DNA from: Agrobacterium pusense
Lineage (GTDB): Bacteria > Pseudomonadota > Alphaproteobacteria > Rhizobiales > Rhizobiaceae
Direction of reading: 5' to 3'
Length of the DNA: 64,000 bases
Assembly (NCBI RefSeq): GCF_900102105.1
Contig: NZ_FNBB01000002.1
Span: 682,001 to 746,000, forward strand
The notes under the pieces were generated by a model. It ran no database searches. It was not told the DNA's origin and saw nothing but the letters and a program-made list of their open reading frames with translations. Shown here piece by piece: positions 63,134 to 64,000 of the stretch. A program made the position numbers and the translations under genes. How positions within the stretch are numbered: position 1 is the first letter of the stretch; each line of letters starts with the position of its first letter.

Positions 63134-64000
63134 ATGTCCACAGCTCATTTCACGTTTTGTACTCTTTTCAGCCTGACTGTGGCGGCCATGCCCGTCGCAG
63201 CCTCCGCCGCCGACGGGCCGCTGCGGCCTTTCAAGGACGAGTTGTTTTCCGCGCAGACGGTGCTTTCCACGGGCGATGGCGGCGCATCCGAAGTCATCGA
63301 CTACAAGGAGATGCGCGACATCAACGGCCGCGACGAGGTGCCGGAGCGGCGGGTGAAGCGGCAATATGTGGATATGGCGCCGAAGAAGGTGCAGGCACTG
63401 GAAACCGTGACGTTCGCGGGCAGGGCGCTTGAGGTCGGTCGCGTCGGCCCGGCCAGCGGGCAGGCGTTCACCATCATCTTCATCCATGGGCGCGGCGGTG
63501 ACCGGCGGCTTGGCATGAACGACTATACGTTCGGCGGTAATTTCAACCGGCTGAAGAATCTGGCCGTCGCCAATGGCGGCACCTATTACGTGCCGAGTGT
63601 TCGTTCCTTCGATGAGAACGGCGTTGCCGACATTACGGCGCTGATTGCGGATGCGGCCAAAAAATCCGGCGGCAAGCCTGTCATATTGACCTGCGCCTCA
63701 ATGGGCAGTTTCATCTGCTATGGCATTAGCCGCGACAAGGCAGCCGTTGCCAATCTCAAGGGAATGGCGATCCTGGGTGGCGCGGTCGATCCTGACTTTC
63801 CCAAAAGCGCTTTCGCGAAGGCGAAGAAGCCGGTCTGGTTTACCCATGGCAGCGCCGACAAGGTTTATTCGGCCGATCAGCAGGCGACGATCTTCCGTAC
63901 GCTGTTGAAGGCTGGGGAGCCCGCGCGGTTCACGCGCTATGAGACTGGCAGCCACGGCACGCCGGTGCGGATGACCGACTGGCGGGCGGTTCTGAACTGG
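63134..64000 (+). CDS. Exported alpha/beta hydrolase (partial, cut at the right edge)
   Basis: 289 codons are visible from the ATG at 63134, and the frame is still open at 64000. A signal peptide (CTLFSLTVAAMPVAASAADG, cleaved after about residue 24) leads to a periplasmic alpha/beta hydrolase. Catalytic features are the oxyanion loop IIFIHGRGGDRRL, the nucleophile elbow TCASMGSF (Ser in A-S-M-G), an acid in THGSADKVY and the base His in YETGSHGTPVR. The substrate is unknown. It is divergent from parE, with 219 bases of promoter region between them. Confidence 0.8.
   Translation, partial: MSTAHFTFCTLFSLTVAAMPVAASAADGPLRPFKDELFSAQTVLSTGDGGASEVIDYKEMRDINGRDEVPERRVKRQYVDMAPKKVQALETVTFAGRALEVGRVGPASGQAFTIIFIHGRGGDRRLGMNDYTFGGNFNRLKNLAVANGGTYYVPSVRSFDENGVADITALIADAAKKSGGKPVILTCASMGSFICYGISRDKAAVANLKGMAILGGAVDPDFPKSAFAKAKKPVWFTHGSADKVYSADQQATIFRTLLKAGEPARFTRYETGSHGTPVRMTDWRAVLNW

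Overview
The window looks like a piece of the main chromosome of a Rhizobiaceae alphaproteobacterium, most likely the Agrobacterium tumefaciens complex. The evidence is the high-GC coding style, rhizobial gene neighbourhoods (trpD-trpC-moaC-moeA; coaD-ppi-ppi-queA-tgt; bluB near a fused malic enzyme and a PlcP-like phosphoesterase), two DUF1127 genes, GGAAC-N16-CGTT promoters typical of the alphaproteobacterial EcfG general stress sigma factor, and palindromic mosaic repeats between genes. There is no phage, transposase, CRISPR array or rRNA. Most of the window is core metabolism, with small accessory patches. The species call is an inference.

Layout. 1-5.0 kb (minus): moeA (cut by the left edge), moaC, trpC, trpD and a PpiD-like periplasmic chaperone. 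5.3-6.1 kb (minus): three membrane micro-proteins of 22, 59 and 44 residues; two have EcfG-like promoters preceded by a repeated GTTC-N7-GTTC box. 6.2-10.3 kb (plus): coaD, two cyclophilins, queA and tgt (coenzyme A and queuosine). 10.4-15.7 kb: pabB, then a minus-strand cluster of PLP decarboxylase, acyl-CoA ligase, acyl carrier protein and an acetyltransferase-like protein. 15.8-21.2 kb: glutathione-dependent formaldehyde dehydrogenase, three TadE/TadG-like genes, trmFO. 21.7-26.5 kb: two DUF1127 genes, tRNA-Leu, trigger factor, a P-loop kinase-like protein and a putative outer-membrane beta-barrel protein.

26.8-31.5 kb: sthA, a perfect 64-bp inverted repeat, a candidate structured RNA, a DUF1003 protein and an LtaS-like transferase. 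31.8-42.8 kb: nadE, two VOC proteins, a TolB-like propeller, a cobalamin riboswitch with bluB, a DUF2865 protein, a malic enzyme, a PlcP-like phosphoesterase and a dipeptide epimerase. 43-47 kb: an Mla-type lipid transport operon (permease, ATPase, MCE protein, lipoprotein), then a PACE efflux gene. 47.7-51 kb: several small genes, one with an EcfG-like promoter and one with a LexA-like box, and tRNA-Lys. 51-64 kb: a large MscS channel, a dimethylglycine/sarcosine dehydrogenase-like protein, a double-receiver regulator, a phospholipase-D-type enzyme, an ArsR/SRPBCC pair, a ClpP paralogue, parE, and an alpha/beta hydrolase cut by the right edge.

The least explained parts are the micro-protein cluster at 5.3-6.1 kb, the small gene behind the LexA-like box at 48.6 kb, the carrier-protein cluster at 11.6-15.7 kb, and the structured RNA candidate at 28.6-28.9 kb. 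All functional calls are by reading motifs; no database search was run.
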